Source of the DNA: Bog-756 sp963745955
Lineage (GTDB): Bacteria; Actinomycetota; Acidimicrobiia; Acidimicrobiales; RAAP-2
DNA length: 64,000 nt
Assembly: GCA_963745955.1 (NCBI GenBank)
Contig: CAVUZI010000011.1
Span: forward strand, 806,001 to 870,000
Reading direction: 5' to 3'
Shown here: piece by piece, positions 42,964 to 52,777 of the stretch
Numbering within the stretch: the stretch's first letter is position 1
How the letters are laid out: each line of letters opens with the position of its first letter
The notes under the pieces: generated by a model
Seen by the model: only the letters and a program-made list of their open reading frames with translations
Told to the model about the DNA's origin: nothing
Database searches by the model: none
Made by a program: the position numbers and the translations under genes

Positions 42964-42979
42964 GCGACGGTGTGCGGCT

Positions 42980-43591
42980 GTGATCGACGAGGTGCAACCG
43001 TGGGCGGTGGTCAACAGCGCCGGGTACCCAGGGGTCGGTGCCATAGAAGACGTCAGCGATCGCGAAGCGCGCCGCCAACTGGAGACCATGGTGATCGCTC
43101 CGATGCGACTGGCCCGCCTGGCGCTTCCCTACATGCGAGCTACTGGCCAAGGAAGAATCGTCAACATCTCATCCATCTATGGGCTGACCACGACACCATT
43201 GAGTGGGTGGTACCAGGCGTGCAAGCATGCTCTTGAGGCCTCCTCCGACGCCTTGCGACTCGAAGTGGCCCGCGACGGCGTCTCAGTGGTGATGATCGAG
43301 CCCGGTGGCATCCGGACGGGGATCTGGGAAGCATTCGAAGAGGACATCCGACATCGTGGAGAATCCGATTGCGGCATCAGCTATCACCGGGTGCAGGCGC
43401 TGCTCAGCGCATTCTCTCGATTCATGGGTGAGCCCGAAGGTGTGGCCCGTGCTGTCGGAAAGGCCCTCACCACCCGGTCGCCACGAGCCCGGTACCTCGT
43501 CGGCCACGACGCCCAGGTCATCGCCGCGGCCCAGTCCCTGATCCCTACCGAGATCAGGGACCGCATCACCCGTCTCGTGACCGGTATGTGA
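42980..43591 (+). pseudogene. Short-chain dehydrogenase/reductase, N-terminally truncated
   Basis: From GTG 42980 the frame encodes 203 residues of an SDR: 'PWAVVNSAGYPGVGAIEDVS' (N-x-A-G), 'GRIVNISSIYG' (catalytic Ser), 'YQACK' (Y-x-x-x-K) and 'VVMIEPGGIRTGI'. The first 70 or so residues, with the T-G-x-x-x-G-x-G cofactor loop, are absent and replaced by the erythromycin-esterase fragment. Without that loop it should not bind NAD(P) normally. The reading frame is otherwise intact, and the stop overlaps the next gene, so it could still be translated. Confidence 0.75.
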
Positions 43592-44187
43592 ACGACTCGG
43601 GAAGCGGGCGAGATGTGAGAACCAGCAGCGGGGATCGGGTCGAAAAGGCCTTCCGGACGGTACGGCGTGCCGATTTCGTCGTCCCTGAGCTCCGTGAAGA
43701 AGCGGATATTGACACGCCCCTGCCCATCGGATTTGGCCAGACGATCAGTCAGCCGACCACCGTGAAGTTCATGCTTTCCTGGCTTGATGCAATGCCTGGT
43801 GACGAGGTCTTGGACATCGGGTCCGGTTCGGGATGGACCACCGCGCTGCTCGCGCACATCGTCGGCCCACAGGGCATCGTCTATGCAGTTGAACGCATTC
43901 CGCAATTAGTGAAGTTCGGCCGAGACAACTGCCGCCGCCTCGGCATTGAGAATGTGTTCTTCTTCCAAGCGGGGAAAGAGTACGGTTTACGCGAGCATGG
44001 TCCCTATGCGAGGATCTTGGTGAGCGCCAGCGCACGGGAATTACCTGTGGAGCTGCTAAACCAGTTGATGATCACGGGGAAGATGGTCATTCCCGTGCAG
44101 TACGACATCCTCGAGGTCACAAAGACCGCTGAGGACGAGTACCGGACAAGGCGGCATCCCGGATTCGAATTCGTTCCCCTGGTCTGA
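43588..44187 (+). CDS. Protein-L-isoaspartate O-methyltransferase family protein
   Basis: A 199-residue SAM-dependent methyltransferase of the PCMT group. The diagnostic pieces are 'PIGFGQTISQPTTVKFMLSW' (substrate-side motif), 'DEVLDIGSGSGWTTALLAHI' (motif I), 'GIVYAVERIPQLV' and 'ILVSASARELPVELLNQL'. It repairs isoaspartyl residues in damaged proteins or is a close relative. The GTG start overlaps the stop of the truncated SDR. The length is close to the family norm. Confidence 0.85.
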   Translation: MNDSGSGRDVRTSSGDRVEKAFRTVRRADFVVPELREEADIDTPLPIGFGQTISQPTTVKFMLSWLDAMPGDEVLDIGSGSGWTTALLAHIVGPQGIVYAVERIPQLVKFGRDNCRRLGIENVFFFQAGKEYGLREHGPYARILVSASARELPVELLNQLMITGKMVIPVQYDILEVTKTAEDEYRTRRHPGFEFVPLV

Positions 44188-44255
44188 CGGCCAGCACAGC
44201 CTGCTGGACGGGCGGGGCTGCATGAGTGGGTCCAGGGATGGTGCGACGTAGAGTC

Positions 44256-44274
44256 CTCAGCCCGCTGAGCTGAG
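44256..44274. repeat. CTCAGC-type hairpin between convergent genes
   Basis: CTCAGC and GCTGAG pair around a 7-base loop, between the ends of the PCMT gene (plus) and the MMPL gene (minus). It may act as a bidirectional terminator; no T run follows. Confidence 0.6.
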
Positions 44275-44325
44275 AACGTCGTCGAGTCCCTCTGCCCAGC
44301 TGAGTCCGACTATCCGCCTCGAACC

Positions 44326-44345
44326 CTCAGGCCTGCGGGGCTGAG
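44326..44345. repeat. CTCAG-type hairpin at the end of the MMPL gene
   Basis: CTCAG and CTGAG pair across a 10-base, GC-rich loop at the stop codon of the MMPL gene. This is the weakest member of the hairpin family. Confidence 0.4.
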
Positions 44346-46585
44346 ACCGATGAATCCTCACTGGTCATGGGACCTTGTGGGGCCACATCGACCTCGACCC
44401 CGAGCTTGGGGACCACCCGGTCCAGCCACGAGGGCATCCACCAGTTGGCCCTGCCCAGGATCTCCATAATGGACGGCACCAGCACCATGCGCACCAGGGT
44501 GGCGTCGATGAAGATGGCGGCAGCCAGACCCAGACCGAACACCTTGAGGACATGGAGGGGATCGCCGATCACAAACGATCCGAAAACGCAGATCATGATG
44601 GCGGCGGCGGCGGTGATTACCCGGGCCGTCTTGGCCAACCCGTCAGCAACGGCACTCGAGTTGTCCCTGGTTCGTCGCCATTCCTCACGAATCCGGGACA
44701 ATAGGAACACCTCGTAGTCCATCGAGAGGCCGAACAGGATGGTGAACATCATGAGCGGGATCCATGGATCGATGGGGCCGGTGGAACCGATCCCGATCAC
44801 ACTGCCGAGCCAGCCCCACTGGAACACGGCCACGATCACCCCGTAGGCGGCCCCGACCGACAGCAAATTGACGATCACTGCCTTCAGCGGAATGGCCAAA
44901 GAGCGAAACACGGCCATCAACAGCAGGAAGGCCAGTAGGAGTACGACAGCGATGACCCATACCAGCCGGGACGCCAGGTAGGCGGAGGCGTCGACCGAGC
45001 CGGCTGTCTCTCCGCCCACGTAGGCCGCCACCCCGGTCCCGGCCGTCGCCGCGGGGATGGCGTTGTTGCGCAAGGAGTGGACGATGGCCTCGGTCTGGGC
45101 CGCTTGAGGTGACGTCGCCGGGAAGGCGATGATGACCGCATCGTGATCCGACGCCGAGAACTGTGGCGGCGTGGCGAAAACCACGCCAGGGGTGGCGGCC
45201 ACCTTTGCCCGTAGGTTCTCGACGGCGGCCTTCTGGCCGTTGGGCACCGACGCGGCCACGATCAGCGGGCCGTTGAACCCGGGTCCGAAGCCGCTGGCCA
45301 GAGCATCGAACGCCTGTCGGGTGTTAGAGGACGTGGGATCGTTCCCGGCGTCGGTGAAAGCCAGGCGCATGGAGAAGAAGGGAATGATCAGCACCAGCAG
45401 GCAGAGCACCGCGGTACCACCAGCAATGATCGGATGTCGTTGCACGGTGCGGCTCCATCGGTACCAGAAGCTCCGGGCCGAGGGCTCGGCAGCGCTCTGG
45501 AGGAGGCCGGGCACGTGGAGCTTGTCGATGGCCCGGCCGACGAAGCCCAGCATGGCCGGCAGTAGCGTGATGGCGGCAACCATGACAAGCACCACGGCAG
45601 CGATCGCTCCAACGGCCAGACCTCGCATGAAGGGTAGCTGCAGGACGAAGAGGCCGAGCAGCGAGAGGATCACCGTGGAGCCGGCAAACACGACTGACCG
45701 GCCCGAGGTGGCCAGCGAAACCGCGGTGGCCTGACGGGGGGTCCGGCCTTCGGCCAGACCCTGGCGGTAGCGGGTGACGATGAACAGGGCGTAGTCGATG
45801 CCCACGCCGAGCCCGATCATGGCCATCATCTCAGGGGCGAAGGTCGGGGTGGTGATCACGTGGGAAAGGAGGTCCAGCACAGCGAAGGCGATGGCGATCC
45901 CGAACAGCGCGGTGATGATGGGCAGGCCCATGGCCACGACGGAGCCGAAGGCCAGCAGCATGATGATGATGGCGGCCAGGATTCCGATGCCTTCACTGGA
46001 CCCAGGCTTCCCTCCTGCCACCAGGCTGATGGCCTGACCCCCGAGCGCCACGCGGTAACCGGGAGCAGCGAAGGACTGTGCAGTGGTGATTACCTTGTTG
46101 ATGGCAGCCTGAGGAAGGTTCCCGGCGATCTCGTCGAACTGCACCTGTACGTAGGCGATGTGTCCATCGGCAGAGATCTGGTGGGCTCCGGCGGCGGCAA
46201 ACGGACTGACCGCCTCGGATACATGGGCCAACGGGGTCAGGGCGGCCACCATCCTGGCCGTCCGGTTCTGCACTGACGCGGCGCTGATCGGCCCGGTGGA
46301 CGTGATCACGACCTGGGCGGGACTGCCCTTCTCGGCCGGGAACGCCCTATTCAGGATCTGCTGGACTGGTTGCGCACCACCAGTGAGATTGTTGGAGAAA
46401 TTGCTCCCTGCGGCTTGGGCCAACACATTGGCGCCCACCAACGCCACCAACCAGAAGATCAGCACCCACCAGCGGTGGTCGTGGCACCAACCGGCGATCC
46501 GAGCGAGTCCGCTCTCTTCTGCCGGCCTCAATTGTGGCCGATCCCGCGTGACGCGTTCGTCAAGTCTGCTGGACGTCGTCGTCAT
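44327..46585 (-). CDS. MMPL family RND transporter
   Basis: A 752-residue membrane transporter with the 12-helix, two-loop plan of the mycobacterial MmpL family, which exports lipids and related hydrophobic molecules. Each half carries the proton-relay motif with an Asp in a helix: 'GLGVGIDYALFIVTRYRQGL' and 'LFGLSMDYEVFLLSRIREEW'. The large periplasmic loops lie after helix 1 and helix 7. AAAGG precedes the ATG. It follows the large cyclase-ATPase gene on the same strand with a 350-base gap that contains hairpins. The cargo is unknown. Confidence 0.92.
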   Translation of the reverse strand: MTTTSSRLDERVTRDRPQLRPAEESGLARIAGWCHDHRWWVLIFWLVALVGANVLAQAAGSNFSNNLTGGAQPVQQILNRAFPAEKGSPAQVVITSTGPISAASVQNRTARMVAALTPLAHVSEAVSPFAAAGAHQISADGHIAYVQVQFDEIAGNLPQAAINKVITTAQSFAAPGYRVALGGQAISLVAGGKPGSSEGIGILAAIIIMLLAFGSVVAMGLPIITALFGIAIAFAVLDLLSHVITTPTFAPEMMAMIGLGVGIDYALFIVTRYRQGLAEGRTPRQATAVSLATSGRSVVFAGSTVILSLLGLFVLQLPFMRGLAVGAIAAVVLVMVAAITLLPAMLGFVGRAIDKLHVPGLLQSAAEPSARSFWYRWSRTVQRHPIIAGGTAVLCLLVLIIPFFSMRLAFTDAGNDPTSSNTRQAFDALASGFGPGFNGPLIVAASVPNGQKAAVENLRAKVAATPGVVFATPPQFSASDHDAVIIAFPATSPQAAQTEAIVHSLRNNAIPAATAGTGVAAYVGGETAGSVDASAYLASRLVWVIAVVLLLAFLLLMAVFRSLAIPLKAVIVNLLSVGAAYGVIVAVFQWGWLGSVIGIGSTGPIDPWIPLMMFTILFGLSMDYEVFLLSRIREEWRRTRDNSSAVADGLAKTARVITAAAAIMICVFGSFVIGDPLHVLKVFGLGLAAAIFIDATLVRMVLVPSIMEILGRANWWMPSWLDRVVPKLGVEVDVAPQGPMTSEDSSVSAPQA

Positions 46586-46853
46586 TCAAGGCCTTTCGGA
46601 GGAATTCGGAGACCAGACCTCGATTGAAGAATAGCTGTCCCCTCGATCCTGACCAGACCATCGAGCAGGTTCAAGGACCCGCGAGCCGTGGCGCTCATAG
46701 GGGGCCAGGAGGCTTGAGTCTTCTGCAGGACCCACCAGACGGTTACAGGAAGGTGGTTGTAGTGCGTGGTGCAGTGGACCACACACTCAGCGACCTCTGT
46801 AGTCAATCTCGGCGACGTTAAGGGGGTTCACGGAGAACCCGTGATCGCTGGAT

Positions 46854-46872
46854 CTCAGCTCGGTGGGCTGAG
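46854..46872. repeat. CTCAGC-type hairpin downstream of the cyclase-ATPase gene
   Basis: CTCAGC and GCTGAG pair around a 7-base loop. A second copy follows 15 bases later. Confidence 0.6.
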
Positions 46873-46887
46873 GTTGCTTGACTGGTT

Positions 46888-46906
46888 CTCAGCTGGCACA
46901 GCTGAA
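46888..46906. repeat. Second CTCAGC-type hairpin downstream of the cyclase-ATPase gene
   Basis: CTCAGC and GCTGAA form a 5-base core stem around a 7-base loop. It is the copy nearest to the cyclase stop at 46938. Confidence 0.5.
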
Positions 46907-46937
46907 CCTGAGCCCGAAGACCCAGAAAACCCGGAGG

Positions 46938-49900
46938 CTAAACCGTCGAGAGTCTCTCGAGTTCGGACCGGATACCCGCAAGGACCGGGGTCCCGTGTCC
47001 TTCGGTGCAGCGGCGGTACCAGGAATCGAGCAGTCGGCTACCTTCGTCGACCCGGCCGGTCCGCCCGAGCAACCGCGCGTACCCAGCCGCCGCCCGGGCT
47101 CCATGCACCGGGTACCCGAACCGTTCGGCCGACTCCAGGGATAGCTCCCATTCCTGGGCTGCGTGGTTCCACGGATGCTCCGGGTCGTCGAGCTCCGCAC
47201 CATTAACGGCGTCGGCCTCGTCAAATTTCAGTTCGGCCCGCATCCGGTGTAGCGAGGAGTCCCACCACGGCTGTCCGGTGTCCTCCGCGACGGATCGAGC
47301 CAGTTCCAGGATTGCCCAGGTCGTATCCAGGTCCCCTGCCGCCCGGGTCGCCTCGGCTGCTCGGGCGAGGATGGCGGAGCTTCCGCCGCGATTGCCGGTG
47401 TCCCCAGCAACCAGCCCTGCCTCAAGTACTGAGGTGACTGCGGTGCGGTTGCCCTGGCTGATGACCTGTTCGGCAGCTGCCCACACCCCGCTGATACCGG
47501 CCCAGAGATCGAAGCCTTGCTCTTGGGCGAGGCTATGGGCCTGTTCGGCGAAGCGCAATGTGTCCGCTGCCTCCCCTCGCTCCCAATGGCCGGTAGCCCG
47601 AAAGGCCAACGCGTAGGCAAGATTGAACGGCTGGCCAATGTCCTCGGCCAGGTCGACGGCCCGGATCAGCTGCTCGAGGCCCCGGTCCAAATGGCCGATG
47701 ATCAGGTGACCCCAGCCAGCGAAGACGTGGGCAGCGACGCCTTGGTCGGTGCCGACGCGGTCGCCCAACGCCTGATGGCGCTTGGGGTGGTACGAGGCGA
47801 GCGCCCGCTCGGCCAGCACCAATGACTCCTGTGCCCTTCCCTGGTAGCAGCGCGCCAAGCTCAGTTGCACCGCTCCGAGCACTTCGAGAACGTCATCGTG
47901 GTGTACCTCAGCTACGGATAGCACCCGTTCGGCCAGCTCCGCTCCGAGTGCGATCTCGCCCCTGTTGATGTAGAAGACCGACAGGCCGCCGAGGGAATGG
48001 GCCACCCTGAGGTCACTCCCCAACAACTCGCAAAGCTCGCGCGCCCGGTCGTAGGCGGCTTCCAGTTCCGGATCGGAGTAGCTACGCGTGGCGATCGCCG
48101 ACCCTAGGGCCAGCTGCATCTCCACTTCCATCTCTCGACCCTCGATGATCTCGGGTAGACGGCGGGCGAGGGCGATGCCCCGTTGCAGGAACGCAATCGC
48201 TTCACGATGGCCTGACCGTTCAGCAGCTAAGGCGGCCGCCAGTTGAAACTGTTCGATGGACTCCTTGAGCAGACCGGCGGCCTGGTAGTGCCGGGCCACC
48301 TCTTCGACCGGAGCACTTGAGCCGGCGGCGATGCGGGCTTTGAGCTCGCGGGCCACCCGTTCGTGGATCGTTCTGCGATTCCGGCGCAGTAGCGACTCAT
48401 AGGCGACCTCCTGGACTAGAACGTGCTTGAAGATCAAGCCCTCGTCGGTCTCGTCCGATCCGTGACGGACGAGACCGCTCGCCACAACTCGGTCGAGGAA
48501 GCCAGCGAGGACGGTCGGATCCATGCCGGACACCCTTACCAGGAGGTCGAAGGAAAAGGTTCGCCCGATCACCGAGGCAAGCTGAGCGACGAACTTGGCC
48601 GGACCCAGGGCGTCGAGCCGGGCCAGGAGCGAGCCCTGGAGCGTGGTGGGGATCTCAAGGTCCATCAGGGGTGAGGCCAGGACCCAAGCACCGTCGGCTC
48701 CGACAAGCAGGCCCGACTCCAGCACGGACCGTTCGACCTCCTCCACGAACAGAGGTATCCCCGCGGCCGAGGTCACGATGCGGTCTACGACCAGCTCAGG
48801 CAGGTTTCGGCCCCCGGCCAGCGCGTGGACGAGCTCTCGGACGTCGGTCTCGCCGAGCGGCTCCAACCGGAGCGTCGTCAGGTCGGGCTCCTTCCACGGG
48901 AATTTCGAACTCGGGGCGCGCCGAAAGGAGGAGCAGAATCGGAAGGCTGCCGAGCCGAGTGAGTAGCCGCTGGATCGTGTCGATGGTCGTGGGGTCGCAC
49001 CAGTGCAGGTCCTCGACCAGCATCACCAGCGGCTGGCGTCGACTCATGGCCGAGATCCAGCTGACCAGTACCTCGATGGTCCGCTCGAGCCGGAGCTCAC
49101 CACTGATCGGGGGGAGGGATGCGCCTGGGATCCCGAGTAGGGCGGCCACCAATTCGGCGCCGTCGGGAAGGCTCATTTGCGCGTCCTGCAGCGTCATGCG
49201 GATGCGGCTCAACTTGGCCTGAGGAGTCGGTTCGTTCGCCAGGGAGAGAGCACTCTCGATGAGTGCGACCAATGGTCGGAGCACACTCATTTGGGTGTAC
49301 GGAGAGCACGAGCTCTCCAGCCAAAGGCAGTCGTCGCCTGCGAGGTCACGGACATGGAGCGCCAATCGCGACTTGCCCACTCCCTGCTCGCCGATGATCA
49401 CTACCGCAGTGCCGTGACCCGAACGGGCCCGGCGCCAGCAATCGGCCAGCAGGTCAAGCTCATGAGCCCGTCCGACAAAGGGTGACAGCCGGCTTGCGGT
49501 CTGGACTCGGCTCTCAACTCTTATGCCGCGAAGGACACGAAAGGATTCCACCGGGAGAGGCACACCTCGAAGTGTGAGCGCACCGAGCGGCTCGACCTCA
49601 AAGAGACCCTCGACCATGGAGATCGTGGCGGAACTGGCAACCGCCGTGCCGGGTTCGGCCTGCCCCTGGAGGCGGGCCGCGACATTGAGCGTTTCGCCGA
49701 TAGCCATCGTGGACTTCCGGTCTGCGCCGCCCATTCTTCCTACGACAGCCGGACCACTGTGGATCCCAACTCGGACAGCAAGTTTGCGGTGCCCATCGAG
49801 GGCGTCGACCGCCGACAGAATGTGGAGCGCGGCGGCTACCGCTTGACGGGCGTCGTCGTCGTGGGCCTCTGGCCAACCGAAGCGGAAAAGGATCCCGTCT

Positions 49901-50286
49901 CCGCTATAGCCCTCCACATCGCCCCCGTACCTTCGGGCCACCGAGACGGCCTGCTGTTGGTAGGCCTGGATCAGGTCGCTGTATTCCTCTGCATCGGTTG
50001 TCGCAGAAAGCGCTGTCGAGCCGACAAGGTCGCAGAAGACCACTGTGATGGGGCGCAGCTCGGTCCCGAGAGCGACACCCATCGATTCGGAGAGTCCGCC
50101 GACGCCTTCCTCCTCGCGAACACCGGTGCCGCACATCGGGCAGAAGCGGGCGCCGTCGGGCAGCACTTGCGAGCAGGAGTCGCAGTATCCGATCACGAGC
50201 AGATCGATCCCGACGACAGTGGATGCGACCGGGCAGTTGTGCGGATCAGGGACGGTCGCCGGCGAAGAGGAATCATGCGCCGCCAA
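46938..50286 (-). CDS. Class III cyclase / AAA ATPase / TPR regulatory protein, frameshifted
   Basis: About 1115 residues once repaired. The order is: zinc ribbon ('YCDSCSQVLPDGARFCPMCG'); adenylate/guanylate cyclase domain ('ITVVFCDLVGSTALS', 'GYSGDGILFRFGWP', both metal Asp present); STAND-like AAA module ('GEQGVGKSRLALH', 'LVMLVEDLHWCDP'); then a long helical TPR-like half. The frame breaks after 'SARPEFEIP' and resumes one base later as 'WKEPDLTTLRLEPLGETD'. One extra base in the GGG at 48898-48900 (plus strand) explains it. Such proteins are signalling hubs in actinobacteria. The start (TTG 50286 or GTG 50196) is unsure. Confidence 0.88.
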
Positions 50287-50890
50287 ACCCGGCCGAGTGG
50301 ATGGCTGTCCTCAAGCTGTCCAACCCCGCTCTGAACAATGAGTCCTGTTGCAATGTCCGTCCTCCGCAATTTGTCATCGGATCCTATCGCCAGCCTCATC
50401 CGATCACATCCGATTCGCCACTGCGCACGTGGACGCGCCAGCTCTTACTCCCTTGGCTCTCTCGAGCGAGGATGCAATCGACTTTCAGCGACATCACGAT
50501 CGGGCGACAACACCGCCAGGGTGATCGGGCCCTTCGAGATGTCCATCGCCACCTCATTCGGATTGGTTAGCCCGGAGTCGGACTCAGCTGATCGCCGAGG
50601 GAAGGGCCGAAAGCGTTTCCCCTCAGATGCATTCATCGGAGGGCTGGTGGGTCGCCTAACGTCGATCAACTGACTGAGCAGACGCCTTAGCCCGACCAGC
50701 CGTTGCACCCTCAGCTGAGCTGAGAATCGACTTGGCTGTCCCCACCTTCCCGGCGGCCTGGGCGCGAATTGCGGAAGGACGCTCGGAAGGTCGCTGTTGG
50801 ATTTGACTATTCGCGCTCGAAATCTTAAGCGCGTTTGTACCAATCTGGGCTAGCGTAAATCCCTGTGAGCCCGACGGTGGAGGGGCACTG
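50287..50890. other. Divergent intergenic region, 604 bases
   Basis: It lies between the cyclase-ATPase gene (minus) and the DUF35 gene (plus). Open frames exist but have no recognisable content. A CTCAGC hairpin is at 50710-50724, and TTGACT at 50803-50808 is a possible -35 element for the DUF35-thiolase pair, without a clear -10. The size is unusual for this gene-dense window. Confidence 0.45.
50710..50724. repeat. CTCAGC-type hairpin in the divergent region
   Basis: CTCAGC and GCTGAG with only three bases between them; CTCAGCTGAG is also a palindrome. It is the one copy that is not at a gene 3' end. Confidence 0.5.
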
Positions 50891-51328
50891 ATGCAGAATC
50901 CGATCGCGAACGTGTTCACTTGGCCAGCCGATGATCCGCAGCTGCTCGGCGGCCAGTGCAAGGGATGCGGGGCGATCACGTTCCCGATGCAGTCGCGGTG
51001 CCCTCGCTGTGGCACCCAGAGTATGGCCGAGCTCCCCCTACCCCGCCGCGGCACCCTCGTGTCTTGGACGACCCAGGAGTTCCCGCCAAGCGTCGACTAC
51101 AGGGATGATCCGACGGGTCAGTCCTTCGAGCCATTTGGGGTGGGGCTGGTGCAACTCGACGATGTGGTGCGCGTCGAGTCGCGGCTCACTACGTGCGATC
51201 CCCAACAGCTCGACTTCGGTATGGAGGTCGTGCTCCGAATCGTCCCGTTCTATGTCGACAACGACGGCAACGAGATCATGACTTTCGCCTTCGCGCCCGT
51301 CGGCGCGCAGAACAGTGAGGAGCGCTGA
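50891..51328 (+). CDS. DUF35 OB-fold / zinc-ribbon acyl-CoA-associated protein
   Basis: A 145-residue protein of the DUF35 family. The rubredoxin-like zinc ribbon is 'GGQCKGCGAITFPMQSRCPR' followed by C-G. The OB-fold is 'RRGTLVSWTTQEFPP' and 'FGVGLVQLDDVVRVESRL'. These proteins are partners of thiolases and retro-aldolases in steroid and fatty acyl-CoA breakdown. It ends directly at the thiolase start, so the two are made together. Confidence 0.92.
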   Translation: MQNPIANVFTWPADDPQLLGGQCKGCGAITFPMQSRCPRCGTQSMAELPLPRRGTLVSWTTQEFPPSVDYRDDPTGQSFEPFGVGLVQLDDVVRVESRLTTCDPQQLDFGMEVVLRIVPFYVDNDGNEIMTFAFAPVGAQNSEER

Positions 51329-52471
51329 ATGGACGACGTCGCGATCATCGGTGTGGGGCTGCACCCCTTCGGTCGGCACGGCGACAAGTCCCCGTACGAG
51401 ATGGCCGCCGACGCCGTAGAGCTGGCGTTAGCCGACGCAGGTGTGACGTGGAACGACGTCCAGTGCGCCTTCGGCGGGAGCTGGGGGGTCTGGACCGATC
51501 CCCTCACCGGTCTGGTCGGCCTCAGCGGCCTTCCGTTCATCCACGTGTTCAGCGCGTGCGCGACCGGGGCTGCCACGATCCAGCAGGCCGCAAACGCCAT
51601 TCGCTCCGGCAACGGCGACATCGTCGTGGCCGTCGGCACGGATAAGCACGCTCGCGGCTCGTTCAAGGGTGATCCGACGACCACAAACGTGCCCGCCTGG
51701 TATCGGGAGAACGGGCAGTACGTCACCACCAAGTTCTTTGGCATGAAGATCAACAAGTACATGCACGACCATGGCGTCTCGCCGACGACGTTGGCCAAGG
51801 TGGCAGCGAAGAATTACCGCAACGGCGCCCTCAATCCGAAGGCCTTCCGCCGAAAGCCGATCACTGAGGAGGAGATTCTCAGCTCCCCGATGCTCAACTA
51901 CCCGCTTACCTCGTACATGTTCTGCGCTCCGGACGAGGGCGCTGCGGCGGTGGTCCTCTGTCGCGCCGACATAGCTCACCGCTTCACGGATACGCCGGTG
52001 TACGTGAAGGCGACTGCCATTCGCACACGCAACTACGGCTCTTACGAGGTCAACACCACCTGGGCTCCTGTTGACGAAGATGTTGCCCCGACCGTGTACG
52101 CATCGCGCGCCGCCTACGAAGACGCAGGGATCGGGCCCGAGGACGTTGACGTGATTCAGGTCCAGGACACCGACGCCGGCGCTGAGGTCATCCATATGGC
52201 TGAGAACGGTTTCTGTGCTGACGGCGATCAGGAGAAGCTTCTCGCCGACGGCGCCACCGAGATCACGGGCCCAATGCCGATCAACACCGACGGCGGCCTT
52301 ATCGCCAACGGAGAGCCAATCGGAGCCTCTGGCCTCCGCCAAGTCCACGAACTCGTGCTCCAGCTCCGCGGCCAGGCCGGAGACCGCCAAGTCCAGGGTG
52401 ACCCATGCGTCGGCTATGCCCAGGTCTACGGGGCTCCCGGCACCGCCGCGGTCACCATTCTCGCCCGGTGA
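51329..52471 (+). CDS. Thiolase-family protein (lipid-transfer/retro-aldolase type)
   Basis: A 380-residue thiolase-fold protein. The N-terminal active-site Cys is in 'FSACATGAATI'. The C-terminal motif that is normally G-H-P-x-G appears as 'NGEPIGASGLRQVHEL', with Glu in the place of the catalytic His. The last motif is 'VGYAQVYGAPGTAAVTIL' rather than C-x-G-G-G. These changes match the non-thiolytic branch that works with DUF35 proteins, for example the Ltp2-type retro-aldolases of sterol side-chain breakdown. Pairing with the DUF35 gene supports such a role; the exact substrate is unknown. Confidence 0.88.
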   Translation: MDDVAIIGVGLHPFGRHGDKSPYEMAADAVELALADAGVTWNDVQCAFGGSWGVWTDPLTGLVGLSGLPFIHVFSACATGAATIQQAANAIRSGNGDIVVAVGTDKHARGSFKGDPTTTNVPAWYRENGQYVTTKFFGMKINKYMHDHGVSPTTLAKVAAKNYRNGALNPKAFRRKPITEEEILSSPMLNYPLTSYMFCAPDEGAAAVVLCRADIAHRFTDTPVYVKATAIRTRNYGSYEVNTTWAPVDEDVAPTVYASRAAYEDAGIGPEDVDVIQVQDTDAGAEVIHMAENGFCADGDQEKLLADGATEITGPMPINTDGGLIANGEPIGASGLRQVHELVLQLRGQAGDRQVQGDPCVGYAQVYGAPGTAAVTILAR

Positions 52472-52777
52472 GGGCGCGGGCGGTCTTCAGGCGCGAGCCT
52501 GCCTGGGGGTGAGCTATCCAGGGAGGTTGAGTATACGGAGGTGGACCGATGCGCCATGGTTTTCCTGCATTAGACGACGACCCAGTCTGGCGAGCCGGTG
52601 TACACGAGGTCGGCTCGGTCAGTGCCTGTACCGGCGTTGCGAAATCCACGGCACGGGTTCTCTACCGAATATCGCTCATAAATGAAACGATCGTTCCTTT
52701 ATGACCCATATACGACTGTGAATGTCCTCAGCTCAGCAGCTGAGGACAGAGACATCTAAAAGGGTTCGCGCCCAAAA
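52472..52777. other. Convergent intergenic region, 306 bases
   Basis: It lies between the thiolase gene (plus) and the nuclease-helicase gene (minus). It is AT-richer than its surroundings around 52660-52720. It holds the strongest CTCAGC hairpin, described separately. No gene is seen. Confidence 0.5.
52723..52748. terminator. Strong CTCAGC-type hairpin, probable bidirectional terminator
   Basis: A perfect 10-base stem (TGTCCTCAGC with GCTGAGGACA) around a 6-base loop, between two convergent genes. It is the best member of the hairpin family. There is no T run, so termination by this structure alone is not certain. Confidence 0.6.

Larger units (their letters stand above)
46586..46937. other. 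Intergenic region, 352 bases, with two CTCAGC hairpins
   Basis: This stretch separates the MMPL gene from the upstream cyclase-ATPase gene on the same strand. The two hairpins described separately lie at the cyclase end. No convincing gene is present. The MMPL promoter should lie here. Confidence 0.5.
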
